From: Blastobasis lacticolella
Lineage: Eukaryota > Arthropoda > Insecta > Lepidoptera > Blastobasidae
NCBI GenBank assembly: GCA_905147135.1
Contig: LR990055.1
Span: 4,341,001 to 4,405,000, forward strand
Length of the DNA stretch: 64,000 nucleotides
Reading direction: 5' to 3'
Part shown: one piece after another, positions 45,481-56,274 of the stretch
How positions within the stretch are numbered: position 1 is the stretch's first letter
Layout: every line of letters starts with the position of its first letter
Translations under genes and position numbers: made by a program
The notes under the pieces: model-generated
Databases searched by the model: none
Seen by the model: only the letters and a program-made list of their open reading frames with translations
What the model was told of the DNA's origin: nothing

Positions 45481-45661
45481 TATAGCTAAGTAATGAGCAA
45501 AATTTATCAATCATAGACCCGTATTCAATACAGTGCGTTCACTTGTCAAAAAGGCGCTAACGAGGACTCTGCGAACTCATAGCATTAGTACAACGACAGT
45601 GGTCACTGTTGCGGTATTTTGAGTTCGCAACTATTATTCGAAACCGACAACACCGATGACA

Positions 45662-45886
45662 AACTCAGACCAAATAAGAAATATAGACAGAATCCTGCGA
45701 ACAACATACTGACGCACGCAAAACTACGCCATGCCGTGTGTACGTACACGGTCACATGCACACATTGACAACGAAACTACTGGTTGCTATTGACAACCAA
45801 ACTACGCCATGATACACACGTTTACCAAACCGGCCTCATGACACTGTTGACAGCGCGCCATCCTTTATTTCTTATTTGTTCTGGTG
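45662..45886. mobile_element. Possible fold-back element
   Basis: CAAATAAGAAATA at 45671-45683 is exactly complementary to TATTTCTTATTTG at 45866-45878. Internally AAACTACGCCATG occurs twice in direct orientation. Ends are uncertain. Confidence 0.4.
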
Positions 45887-45896
45887 GTCCAAAAAT

Positions 45897-46045
45897 ATAA
45901 TATGATTCATATTAATTTGTTACAAACTTATCTGCAGCGTCGCTTTTCTTAACATTGACATGAAAATACAAAATGGCGTCACTTAGTTCCATTATTGGCC
46001 ACCGGATCAGCTAAGTTTGTGGCACTCTAATATGAATCATAATAT
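45897..46045. mobile_element. ~149-bp MITE
   Basis: ATAATATGATTCATATTA (left) and TAATATGAATCATAATAT (right) are inverted repeats with one mismatch. The pairing continues inward through ACAAACTTATCTG / CAGCTAAGTTTGT. Each end is itself a palindrome. Non-coding. Confidence 0.7.
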
Positions 46046-46084
46046 GAACGCCACTGAGGCCTTTTTAGACCCCCTGTGGTACCC

Positions 46085-46142
46085 CATACTGCTTGTTACG
46101 AGGTCTTAAGTACTTCTCTAAGACCTCGTAACAAGCAGTATG
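46085..46142. repeat. Perfect 24-bp hairpin
   Basis: CATACTGCTTGTTACGAGGT plus CTTA (46085-46108) is exactly complementary to 46119-46142, with a 10-bp loop. It could be a tiny MITE remnant or a local inverted duplication. The arms are too perfect and the loop too short to look like a typical animal microRNA precursor. Confidence 0.8.
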
Positions 46143-46377
46143 CCGAGAACATTAAAGTAGATTAGCATATCTCGTGCAAAAGCACATTAGAGGCCGTCAA
46201 GAGAAATTGTCAGAAAAAGTGCTATGATTATGATGACCAACGTTTTGTGACCTCTGACCTGACATAACCTGTAGGTATGTACCGACATAACGGTGAATAG
46301 GAAACATATCGTCACACTATATAGGTTGACTAAAAATTTATTGTACCAAGGTGCACCTTTCTGTCTATAAATAATAC

Positions 46378-46608
46378 TCGTAAATAAATAAATAAGCTTG
46401 GAGAATTCACACAGCGCCATCTAGGCCCAAAGTAAGCAAAGCTTGTGTTATGGATGCCAGAAAGAGATAAACCACTTATATATTTTTAAATACGCACTTG
46501 TTATACATACAACACCCAGACCCGTAACAGAAATTAAAATTGATCATTTCTTTTTCTGCCCGGCCAGGAATCGAAACAGGGCCCTCTGCGTGGCACACTC
46601 AGGTCGTC
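46378..46608 (-). mobile_element. SINE-B copy, inverted
   Basis: The plus strand reads AATTCACACAGCGCCATCTA, 'ggcccaaagtaagcaaagcttgtgttatgg', 'acccgtaacagaaattaaaatt' and 'ctgcccggccaggaatcgaaacagggccctctgcgtggcac', the exact order of SINE-B in reverse. Confidence 0.88.
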
Positions 46609-46614
46609 TATGCT

Positions 46615-47390
46615 ATTAAAATTTTGTGTTATATCCTACAGAGTAGAACATAGCCCCAACGCCAACCCTCTCTGCTTGCGCGGGCAATGTAGATACCTAC
46701 AATCCCAAAAAGTAGGGAGGTAGCAAGACTTTTCTGTTAATATAATGGAACAAGTCCAATTCGCTAGCAATCCTTAGAAAACAAAAATAGATATCGCCTA
46801 GTCAAAAGCATAATGTCTGGTCAGAGTTCCTTCTACCGAACTAAGAACTCTTCTTCTAATGAGAGGTCATTGCTTGGTTTCCTATAATTATACATAAGTA
46901 CCTACCACAGTCGCAGCAGTAACGACAACGACCTAACAATTTGGACATCCTGGCGGCACCCGCGCATCCAAAGCTAAGGAGGAAGCGGCGACAGACAGAC
47001 AAACCGACTAATTAGCTGCAATAGACAATGACTAGAAGACGTTATTAGCTACATTGTGACATTACTTCCTTTCCAGAGTAGAAGGTAAGTTCTGTCGGGA
47101 TCCGTCAAAGATTGTTCTTTGTACTTACCGACATGAGTCGGTAAGTATTAAACTTTCGCATTTATGATCTTACCGAGATTAGTTAAGTTATGATATTCTT
47201 AAGGGCGTCATGAAGGTTTGGCAGAGTGATGTACTTAGTTGAAAAAAAAATTAAATATAAAGTTTTCCTACTTGTATAGGAGAGATGAAAACGAAACTAA
47301 GTCCACATAACCTTTCTTTCTTTTGTCACTATGTTGACACCATGGTATCCAATAATTATATTATGCTTATGTCGTCCTAACTATAAATAC
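46615..47390. other. Unassigned sequence
   Basis: TACCGACATGAGTCGGTA at 47127-47144 is an 18-bp near-perfect palindrome. Nothing else was recognised. Confidence 0.45.
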
Positions 47391-47394
47391 CTTA

Positions 47395-47535
47395 AATGCG
47401 AAAGTAACTCTATTTTTGTATATATACGCTATCATGCCTAAACAGCCAAACAGATAAATGTAAATGTAACCTTAGCAAGGTAGATAGATGGCAACCTGGG
47501 GAAAACATAGGCTGCTTTTTGTTACCAAAATAACG
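47395..47535 (+). repeat. Possible Helitron-derived fragment
   Basis: TAAATGCGAAAGTAACTCTA at the left and 'ggcaacctggggaaaacataggctgctttttgttacc' at the right resemble the opening of a common lepidopteran Helitron-type repeat. It is strongly diverged. Confidence 0.35.
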
Positions 47536-47587
47536 AACAAATTTTTTCTTTACTATCTATACTTCTATACCTAGACTAATATTATAT

Positions 47588-47855
47588 ATCATCATCACAG
47601 CCCGTAACAGTCCACTGCAGGATTTAGGGCCTCTCCCACGAAAGGGGAGGTTATTGCCATAATCTCCACGCTTGGCAGGCGGGTTGAAGATCGCAGTGTT
47701 TAAATATAACAATGGAAAATGCTGCTGCCCATTTTCCAGACAACGGAGACTCTTGATCTTTTACCTCGAAAACATTAGTCGCCTTGTCGCCACGACACCC
47801 ATGAGTGTAAGGGGTTGGTGCTATTCTACTCTGCCGGACACCACACGGCCAATAT
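47588..47855 (-). repeat. LINE 3' end family D, full-length tail copy
   Basis: CATCATCACAGCCCGTAACA, GTCCACTGCAGGATTTAGGG, 'ctctcccacgaaaggggaggttattgccataatctccacgcttggcaggcgggtt' and 'ctctgccggacaccacacggcc'. It is the reverse complement of 13938-14212 and close to 26060-26340. Confidence 0.88.
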
Positions 47856-47879
47856 TATATATAAAAGGGAAAATTTTGC

Positions 47880-48078
47880 AGGTATCTTTGTGAGTTTGTT
47901 AGTTAGGGGTAATCTCCGAAACAAAGTACCGATTTTGAAAATTCTTTTACTAATAGGAAACTACATTATTCTCAAGTGACATAGACTACTTTTCAACCCA
48001 TTAAATGACAGGATACCGCGGGATAGTTGTATGTTTACAGAGATCCGAACTGCGCCCGGGTGAAAACCGCGGGGGACT
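47880..48078 (+). mobile_element. Helitron-like non-autonomous repeat
   Basis: AGGTATCTTTGTGAGTTTGT, 'aggggtaatctccgaaacaaagtaccgattttgaaaattc', 'ctaataggaaactacattattctcaagtgacatag', 'ggataccgcgggatag' and 'gaactgcgcccgggtgaaaaccgcgggggactgcta'. The order parallels the inverted copy at 4275-4505. No terminal CTAGT here; an ATTTA-tailed repeat starts at the 3' border. Confidence 0.55.
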
Positions 48079-48084
48079 GCTACT

Positions 48085-48260
48085 TTATTTATTTATTTAA
48101 CACTTTATTGTACATTAACAGTATAATTATCACAGATTCTGCAAGATTATGACAAGTACAAGGGCGGTCTTATCGCCAATAGCGATCTCTTCCAGACAAC
48201 CCTTTTACATGGATATAGTGGAGGTCGGAAAGCAAAAAACTAGTAGGCAATGTACATTTG
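48085..48260 (-). repeat. ATTTA-tailed retroelement
   Basis: TTTATTTATTTATTTAACAC TTTATTGTACATTAACAG, then 'gattctgcaagattatgacaagtacaagggcggtcttatcgcc'. The first 40 bp match the family. The rest is a longer 3' segment not present in the other copies here. Confidence 0.65.
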
Positions 48261-48264
48261 AGAT

Positions 48265-48925
48265 TCCTTACAGAAGTTATAATCACCATACAGTGAAGAA
48301 ATGCTATAAATATACTATATAAAGAACAAAAATAAAAACAAATACAAATATATTAAACCAAACAAAAACAATACTAATTAAAATCCAATACCGCTATACA
48401 AGACACAGACGATAAAATCACTTTATTTATTTATTTTACAGATTTACAGCAATCACATTTGGTACTTACTTAGATACTTACTTGGTTTGGTTTAGATATA
48501 CCATGTATTTAAAAGTTAGGTATAATTTAGCGTAGTTGGCTGTAAACATCCAAACTCGTTCACAGTAATAACACTAGCAGGATGTGATGAATACAGCTGG
48601 TTCCACAGCGCACCCAGGCTTGTAGACTCTCATCTGGCAGCCACACTGGCGCGACCGTCAATGGCATGACCCCAGATGGTAACCAGTTGCGGACAACCCT
48701 TACAATGGTCACATGTGCTCAGGAAGGTGGCTACCGCCATTGTTAGTATTATTCGTTTTGTACAAAGCGATCCGCCTTCTTATGAAATATTACGTCATGT
48801 TTTATAGACATTTTTTCCCAATTATCCATTGGTATAACCATTTTAGGTCGAATCGAAACACATTTCGTATAACATGTACATATGGCTTGTCAAGTATTTT
48901 GTATCATGTATTTAGAAGTAGATAT
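48265..48925. other. Unassigned sequence
   Basis: A mid-GC area at 48600-48730 ('ttccacagcgcacccaggcttgtagactctcatctggcagcc') may be a repeat, but there is no second copy in the window. Confidence 0.4.
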
Positions 48926-48929
48926 TTAA

Positions 48930-49135
48930 TTGTTATCTAGCACCCGTAGAACAAAATTTCTATCTATCTAGCTTTAGGTTTAATGAAATAAGATGGGCAT
49001 AAAAATTACTTCGGTGTAAAAAAAACTTCGTAGGTACTATTGTTGTTTAGATTAAAGATTTTCGGCGTATCAAAAATCGTACCAGCTTTAGATGGGGGTC
49101 GCTGTGTGAATTTGTGCCCGATTATTCAACTATGT
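48930..49135 (+). repeat. SINE-B relic with internal insertion
   Basis: GTTATCTAGCACCCGTAGAA at 48931 and TTTAGATGGGGGTCGCTGTG then TGAATTTGTGCCCGATTATT at 49087-49126 correspond to neighbouring parts of SINE-B, separated here by about 130 bp of unrelated DNA. Confidence 0.45.
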
Positions 49136-49139
49136 ATTT

Positions 49140-49850
49140 ATTTATTTATTCTTTCGCGGTATTTTAGACAAACATGAGTTTCGACTATTCCGACCATAAT
49201 TTGTACTAATGTGTGAACTCAAACAGCATATTCAAAGTCTGTTCAGCACAAATACGAAGACGAAATTCTAACCTCTAAACCACCTATGACCCTTCGAGTG
49301 TTGACGTTTCCCTCCAACCATCAAATTGTTGGACAAGCCGAGGCTATTATTATACAAACATTGGAAATGGACACGCCCCTAAGAACGGGTACCGCATCGA
49401 CACCTCTTCTGTTTGGTCGGGTAAACATTTGGGAGTATACTGTTGACCTTCCACAAATGTTCCCAGGACCTTCGCTCTTCTTTGGTGGTTGAAAATTTGT
49501 CCGTTTGCTTTGTACATTGTTTTCTATAACAATTAATGAGTTGACTCAGGTATTGTCGTGGCCACTTCCCCAATTTCTTCTTAATTTTATAGTAGCTAAG
49601 TTCGTTCCTATTTAATTGATTTCTGGGTATCTTATTAGTGCAGGCAAGGTAGAGGGCATAAGACCTCGAAGGTGTTCTCACTTTCCATCAGGTGATCTGT
49701 CCTTTGATCACAACTGTATTGCGTTTCGTCATGCTCTTAACAGAGCACAATGAAAGGCAAGCTGTCAACTCGAAAAGTGTCACCGTTGCCTACGCACGGA
49801 CATTAACAACACCGGGGTATTACGGGGTAGTATGCGTTACCATACCATAT
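49140..49850. other. Unassigned sequence
   Basis: Overlapping open frames on both strands (49286-49681) match no family. 'Ctcactttccatcaggtgatctgtcc' at 49678 is a short LINE-tail phrase. Confidence 0.4.
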
Positions 49851-49851
49851 C

Positions 49852-50240
49852 AGACATGAGGAGATCCGCAAGCGAACCAAGGTCACCGACATAGCCAGAA
49901 GAATTGCCAGGCTAAAGTGGTAGTTAGCAGGGCACATAGTTCGAGGAACAGATGGCCGATGGGGCAGTAAAGATGTAATAAACGGTTTTTATTATTTTAT
50001 TATTATTAAAGTTTTCGAGTGGCGACCACGTACCGGAAGATGAGGCGTGGTTTGGTTAGACCTCTCACAAGGTAGACCGACGACCTGGTAAAGATCGCAT
50101 ATGCCAGCTGGATGCGGAAGGTACAGGACCAGTCTTTGTGGAGATCTCTGGGGGATCCCAGTCTATGAGCCTCTGCCCAGCAGTTTCCGTCTTTCGCCTG
50201 GTATGATGATGATAATGATGATGATAATGATGATGAGTTA
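49852..50240 (+). pseudogene. RTE-type LINE 3' end with a 39-bp insertion
   Basis: GAGGAGATCCGCAAGCGAAC, then 'caaggtcaccgacatagcc', 'ggcacatagttcgaggaacagatggccgatggggcagtaaag', 'tcgagtggcgaccacgtaccgg', 'gacgacctggtaaagatcgc', 'agctggatgcggaaggtacaggacc' and a GATGATGATAAT tail. It is the sense counterpart of 41925-42250. At 49973-50011 an AT-rich insert (GTAATAAACGGTTTTTATTA...) splits it, with TAAAG on both sides. Confidence 0.9.
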
Positions 50241-51910
50241 CTCACCTCTAAAAGTCCTGGACTCGATGCATTGGTCTAGCAGCAAATCTGCAAAAACTAG
50301 GCTCCTTCACCACCATAGCCACACACAACTCGTTGGCAATAACACAATAGTTACCTTTGGCTAATTTGGCTGCGGTATTCTGTAAGGTACATTTCCAGTT
50401 GCCGGCTCCAATTTGAACGGGATATCCCGCTATCCCATACCTCTCATAAACCTACCTCCATACCTACTTGGTACAAATTTTCTGTCAAGTTCCATAGCCC
50501 GTTGCGTGACGCAGTGTCGTTCGACGATTTAAATCTTTGGTGTGTTGTTGACATAACATCGCGGTGCACGCGGATACGGGGTGCGTAGGCGCGTGGTTGC
50601 ACCCGGATGGCTGGTGGCGAGAAACGTTTTGATACTTGATTTTGAGATTTTTTTTTTCTTTTTATGCTATTCAGACTCAGTGACAAATGAATATACAGGG
50701 ACCTGATGGAAAGCGATAACTGGCGCCCATAACATAACATCGACGTTTCATTAACTTAATTTATTCGTTATTGGCATGGTTCTTTATTTTAGGTCGTATA
50801 ACAATATGATTATAAAAACATCACATAGTAATTTTCTCGCTTAAATTCTTTATCCAGAAGATTGCGTAATTTTTAAAGAAAATATAGTGGAGACCCGGCA
50901 GACCTGTTCACTCTTAAAAATGACTCAATCCTCTGGATGCACTAACTACTAATATTCCAACGACATTTATTAATTTTTACAGCAACAGAGCTACGTGTGG
51001 CCAGAGTTCCTTCCTTTGAAGAGAAAGTATCTTATTCTGTCGCTTAGTACTTTTCACGCCTTTATTTAGACTTTTGTTATTTCACAGAATTGTCTTATTG
51101 TACGACCACCTAGATGGGGTTTTGTAGATTCCTAATAAAACCCCGGCAATTTATTTATTAAGCTTAGGTATAATACATTAGCACCATAACAATCATATTC
51201 CTGTTCAGTTTTATAGCATAAACTAGCACATTTGATTCAAGCTTTTTTGTTAAAATAATATTAAGAACTATTTTATCGAAAAGCATCAAGATGGGTTACG
51301 CCGTGTACAGTCGTAAGCAGTGGGAAATAGATCCTATTTGAGAATGAACGGTGGTACCTGTTACATTTTTAAGTGAGCAGGTATTTATTGACCCCAGCCT
51401 GTTGTAGAGAGGGCCCAAATGAAATTTCTTATAAAATGGGTAATAATGAAACAGAATTAAGCTTTATTTACAGCAGCAGTAGCAGCAGTGTAGCCTCCAA
51501 TATTTCACAACATTATGTTAATTGTTATTAGGCACAATAACTATTTACCTGGGAACAATCTTAATATGTAGATACTTTTACAACAAAATAGCTAGCCAAC
51601 ATTGCACTAAAATACCCGTTTATTTTCGATCCAATGTTCGTCGAGCTTATGTATTTCGGATCAAAATTATTTATTAAGGTGACTCCATATGAGATTCTAT
51701 CGCTCAAATGCAATTCAAATACATGTAAATCGCCTTAAATTTCGGACGTTGAAAAATAAGAAACCCAAATTTTTCCACTTACCCACCTTCGCCACCGTGC
51801 CTCGCACAATGTCAACGCAAACAGAAGTTAGGCTATCCAGTCGAGTGGGAGTTAGCTGCGATCGTGAGAAAACCCGTGGGAACGGCTTGTGTCGTTGTCT
51901 GTTCCCAATT
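50241..51910. other. Unassigned sequence
   Basis: AT-rich, with a dispersed motif at 50704-50744 and a short AGC run at 51472-51488. No gene is supported. Confidence 0.45.
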
Positions 51911-51913
51911 GCA

Positions 51914-52088
51914 CCCTCCATGTATGGGCCCAGCAACTGGTTGGAATATTTATTTGAAACAAAGCTGAATGTTTTGCCGGTGTGTTGGGTTGACCTATTG
52001 CCTAGTAACGGATCTATGGTGATTTTTTTGCATTGATTATGGCTTTTCGGTCTGATTTGTATGAGTAGATTGCTTTTTATTGAAATGC
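51914..52088 (+). repeat. Duplicated ~175-bp segment, copy 1
   Basis: CCTCCATGTATGGGCCCAGC, 'ggttggaatatttatttgaaacaaagctgaatgttttgccggtgtgttgggttgacctattgcctagtaacggat' and further shared sequence to 'attgaaatgcttg'. Copy 2 at 52374-52566 is in the same orientation. Non-coding as far as seen. Confidence 0.85.
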
Positions 52089-52139
52089 TTGTAGTTTGCC
52101 AGATTGTCGTTAAAATATATCTAATATAAATAATCGATC

Positions 52140-52295
52140 CAGATTTTGTTTTATGTTATCCGGCAGACAAACAGGCATGCGGGCTACCTGATAAAAAGTG
52201 GTTACTATGGACATCAGAAACGCCAGGGGTGCTACCAATGCGTTGCCCGCCTCTAAGGAAACCTCTAATATACCTTTTGAACGATCCCATGATTA
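52140..52295 (-). pseudogene. CR1/jockey-type LINE C-terminal relic between the duplicates
   Basis: The minus-strand frame reads MGSFKRYIRGFLRGGQRIGS, continuing to SGSPHACLSAG. This is the F-K-R-Y-I-R-G end of ORF2 plus 3' UTR, parallel to 16735-16930. Confidence 0.8.
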
Positions 52296-52373
52296 AAGAT
52301 TTCCATACAAATTTCAAATCCAGTTCAATTTTGAAACGGTATATATTAACGAAAATCCGACAAACTACTAGCA

Positions 52374-52566
52374 TCCTCCATGTATGGGGGGTCTGATGGA
52401 CCCCAGCCATCGGTTGGAATATTTATTTGAAGCGAAGCTGAATCTTTTGCCGGTGTGTTGGGTTGACCTATTGCGTAGTAACGGATTTAGTGTGATTTGT
52501 TTCCATTGATTTTCGGTATTATTTGTATGACTTTGGAGTAGACCGCTCTCTATTGAAATATATGCT
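52374..52566 (+). repeat. Duplicated ~175-bp segment, copy 2
   Basis: CCTCCATGTATGGGGGGTCT, 'ggttggaatatttatttgaagcgaagctgaatcttttgccggtgtgttgggttgacctattgcgtagtaacggat' and on to 'attgaaatatatgcttg'. Point differences from copy 1 show the duplication is not very recent. Confidence 0.85.
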
Positions 52567-52904
52567 TGTTGTTAGAAGCTGATTATTTACTAACTTTAGA
52601 AACATAGTTACACTACAATATGTATAAACTTGAAACTACCATTCAGAAACCCGTTACCAAAATAAAATTACATTGTCGAATGACCAAACTAATACATTGT
52701 CCAAGGTACGCGCCAGCACCGGTTGCCTCTATTAACTGGGTAAGCATTTCTTGTAACACCTTTTTAGCACTAGGGCCCCATGACACTAAAGTTTCAACCC
52801 CAAACGGCGCAAATAAATATCCATAAGGGAACCATATTGTGCCGCTTAAGGTCTTCCGCCGTTGATGCAAACACTAACCTTAAGTACACACCCGATTTCG
52901 ATTG

Positions 52905-53070
52905 TTTCTCACCTCACACCCTTCCGTAAGATAAACTTATTTCACAAATCTTATCACATCCCCAACCCCAAACCTCACATCTCTTTACACATTTTTCCCA
53001 ATATTCCGATGTTTTTGCCAATAAACATTCGATATCCTCAACAAAAAACACCAATTCACCAATCACAGGG
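52905..53070. other. Strongly G-poor, C-rich strand
   Basis: Between 52921 and 53066 I count only 6 G in about 146 bases of the plus strand, with many C (CATCCCCAACCCCAAACCTC). No repeat, gene or mitochondrial match was recognised. The sequence is not AT-rich enough to look like inserted insect mitochondrial DNA. Confidence 0.7.
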
Positions 53071-53119
53071 CAAACAAGGGCGACCAAGTTATCAGGCTTC
53101 GAAAAAGGACGACCTGTAA

Positions 53120-54450
53120 ACACATAATGACACAGGCACCGAACCCGGGACCTCTAATTAGGCAGGGTGCGCCGGCGCAGGCTCTGTCATTTCGTATTTA
53201 TTGGCCGCGCGATGATTTTTGGATGGAAATCTTTGTGTGGATACGACATTGGTAGGTATTGATAGCCGGACGAATAATAAAGGGTTAATATTTTTAAAGT
53301 CTTTATTGTACACAAAATGCTTTACAGATACTTCTTAAAATAAAAACTTGTTTACAAAAGCACAATTATCACTGGCTCAGAACAGAATAGCACGGCGTGC
53401 AAATGAAGACGTAGATAATGATAAATTGCTATCTAGACCACAACTTGAAAACCGTCTACTATTAAGCTCACGGCTGTTTTCGGCATTCTCCGACACGCAC
53501 CGCGCGACACGGAAAATGCTACTAATTTAAGTGCATCGAAATCAATGACTCCTTGTTTCCTTGTAAGTATATGTTTCTCTTGTGTTCTCCCGCGCTCTAA
53601 CTTTAAGATAATTGACATGTTATGTTATTGCGCCTCATTGTTTGTTGCATTGACCGCGGTCTGCGGCGGCGTTCGCAAGGCGGCAAGGGTTAGGGGGTGG
53701 TAGGGGGTTGGTGTCATAGATAAAGTATATGTAAATAATTATGACTCATTTGACGTAACGTTTACCGCACCAAACTCTACCTCCATGAGTGCACAATATA
53801 CACTTAGCCGCGTTAATGCAAGTCAGAAAACGCCGAAAGTGGCCGTACACTTTAGACATCAGCCTCGTTCATATCTTAAGTAAAAATAAATATTATTTTC
53901 AAATTATTATCATCCGTCTACCTACGCCTCTCTACGTTCGCCTCAAGTTTAAATGTTTCACCTGTCTGCCCCTCACAAATCTTTCTTATGAAAACTGTGC
54001 CGGCGCCGCAGCTTTGACAGATGATTTAGTGGACCAAACCATAACGTTGATTATGAACGTTTTTACTATTTTACGACTTTTTTAAACGTTCGGATGTGCC
54101 TATATCACCTGTTCGGTGTCCGATGTGGACCAAGAGGTTTTTATGTACTTGGACGAAATTATATAAAAGTTATTGATAGTGGAGATTTTAACAGATTAGT
54201 CTCAAATAATTAAGATTCAGAATAAAATTTACATCTTCAGTTGAAGTATAGCAGGATAGGTATAGGTATTAGGTACAAATCATTGTATTTGTTTTACCTA
54301 CACTTATCTTTATCTTGTAACTTATTTTAAAACCGAACCCCTTCTAAGATTTGCAGTTACCTACACCCTCTTACTGAATGCAATATTTTAATAATTATCA
54401 TAGATACCAACTTATATCTGCAAAACAAGATTAATGTAGATTATCAATAA
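53120..54450. other. Unassigned sequence with a G-rich tract
   Basis: 53150-53215 and 53650-53712 are GC-rich. GGGTTAGGGGGTGGTAGGGGG at 53687-53707 has three long G runs and could form a G-quadruplex. No gene is supported. Confidence 0.45.
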
Positions 54451-54454
54451 GTTG

Positions 54455-54530
54455 CATGTTTATTTATTTAACAGTTTATTGTACACAAAATAACCCTAAC
54501 AGAAAGGATTGGAACATGTTAAGATTTTTA
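54455..54530 (-). repeat. ATTTA-tailed retroelement 3' end
   Basis: TTTATTTATTTAACAGTTTA then TTGTACACAAAATAACCC, as in the other family members. Inner sequence has diverged. Confidence 0.65.
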
Positions 54531-55795
54531 ATTTTTAAGCAATATACCACTATTTATTTCTATCACAGGGATGCATTTAAGGGTTCCAATCCTCAGCACC
54601 TGTGCACAAGATCAGGTGTTCAAAATCATCCCCCCGGCATTCCTTTAACTTTACACGGCCGAAACATTACTCCTGCGTGCTTTACATTGCTGTTTTATTT
54701 CGACAACATTTTGTGTAGCATCAAATACAATAGGAATGTAAATGTAATAAATCATTGTCTCGTTGAGGAGATTAAGTCGATCTTTATTGATATTTTATCA
54801 CGAGTAGATTCCGAACGTTACAAATTAAGCTTTTTATTGGTTAGTTAATTTTAATACTTACGTAGGTAGTTATAGTTTTTTTTTGATAACGAGTGCATGC
54901 GACATTTAAAAAAGTCTTGTAAATGTTAATTTTTATCTCTAGAAGTAAAAATTGTAGGCGGAAAACTGTGATAAGTGCAGTATTATCGGTATTCATTTTA
55001 TAAACTTCTTATTAAAAGTTCGAGAATTCCTTTGCTGACCTTTAGCAAGTCGTTTTTAAATGAGAAATGGAGTGTCCATCTTTTTTTAATGGCCGCTGAT
55101 AGTTTTATATTGTGTGTAAACTTTCATAAGGATCGTTTTATAAGAAGTATTGAAAAAGATGAATGAACAAGAATATTACGTCAACATATTTTTTAACTAG
55201 GGTAAAAAATCGAAATTGACTTGGAAGGAAAATGACGGTCCTTTAAATTGACTTTTCAGGAAAATGACCTGCCTCGCCAAACACTTTGTTCATAATCTAA
55301 CAGTATTTGTGGATTATGTCAGTTATGTATATCTAAATAATTAAACAGCATTTTTTGTTAATAATAAGCAATATACATTTATGATAGCAAGTAGGTACCT
55401 AAGCTTGACCCATGAATGATTTAATGAATGTGTGTGTTTAAAGCCATAAGTATCACCAATAGCCTTCTGAGATTCGATCCTTCAACACCTTTGTCATAAT
55501 CTCCATGCTGGGCTGAGCTGGAGATAGTCTTTGAAAGATAAACAAATTCAGAGTCTATTCCAAAACAGCTGTCCAAAATCTGTTCAACGAGAGTTGATTA
55601 ATATTTATGAAATCGTATACCAGTTGTAGCGTATTATCTGTCGCAAAATTACTACAGCTGGTGAGGGTAACAGATAAGCCCATTAAATAATGAAAACAGT
55701 GCTTTAATAATAATAATATTTCGATAAAGCACCTAGTACCTCCACCTTATAGAATATCGCAGCTAAATAATACTCTTTCAAATAGTATTGTGTTT
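54531..55795. other. Unassigned AT-rich sequence
   Basis: 'Cataatctccatgctgggctgagctggagat' at 55496-55526 is a degenerate scrap of family D. The rest is featureless. Confidence 0.45.
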
Positions 55796-55797
55796 CT

Positions 55798-56010
55798 GCC
55801 GGTGAGTAAGGGTTCCATGGGGTGGGGATTTGGGGAACCGTGGCTTTGGCAGTGGAGTGGCTTTTGCCTTTTTGCTGCCAGAGCAACGTGTTATAAAGGT
55901 GGGCTACGCTTTGGAAACACTCTTGGTGTTGCTAATGTCTATAGGCAGTGGTGACTACTTCCCATCAGGTGACCCGCTTGCCTGTTAACCTATCGTATGT
56001 CATAAAAAAA
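55798..56010 (+). mobile_element. CR1/jockey-type LINE 3' end
   Basis: CCGGTGAGTAAGGGTTCCAT then GGGGTGGGGATTTGGGGAAC, through CAGAGCAACGTGTTATAAAG to TATCGTATGTCATAAAAAAA. Nearly identical to 40900-41131 but with a much shorter A tail (7). Confidence 0.88.
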
Positions 56011-56274
56011 TAGGAAATTTAATCAACCAGACGCAGTCGCTACAGCAGTTGCTTCCTTTGAAGATACCTACTTTCAATATCTAAGTTAGGTGACACAACC
56101 ATATGACAAAGAAAAAAAAAAGGCGTGGTTCGGAGTGATGAAGAGTGGGTAAGTGGGTTAGGTACCTACGTTTTAGATAAGCTTAGGATACCCAAAGTCA
56201 GACCAATCTATAAAATTCACACACTTAGTCATTGTGTTGATTACGTTAAAAACTAATAAAAATAATAATAAATT

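Noticed and set aside
46085..46142. MicroRNA precursor
   Set aside because: Arms are perfectly paired, the loop is only 10 bp and no flanking lower stem is seen; small-RNA data would be needed to revive this.
51914..52566. Pair of long terminal repeats of an LTR retrotransposon
   Set aside because: The direct copies are only ~175 bp, lack TG..CA ends and enclose just ~285 bp dominated by a LINE relic; no gag, pol or primer-binding site.
52905..53070. Nuclear insertion of mitochondrial DNA
   Set aside because: Low G fits the idea, but C content is too high and AT content too low for insect mitochondrial DNA, and no mitochondrial gene was recognised.
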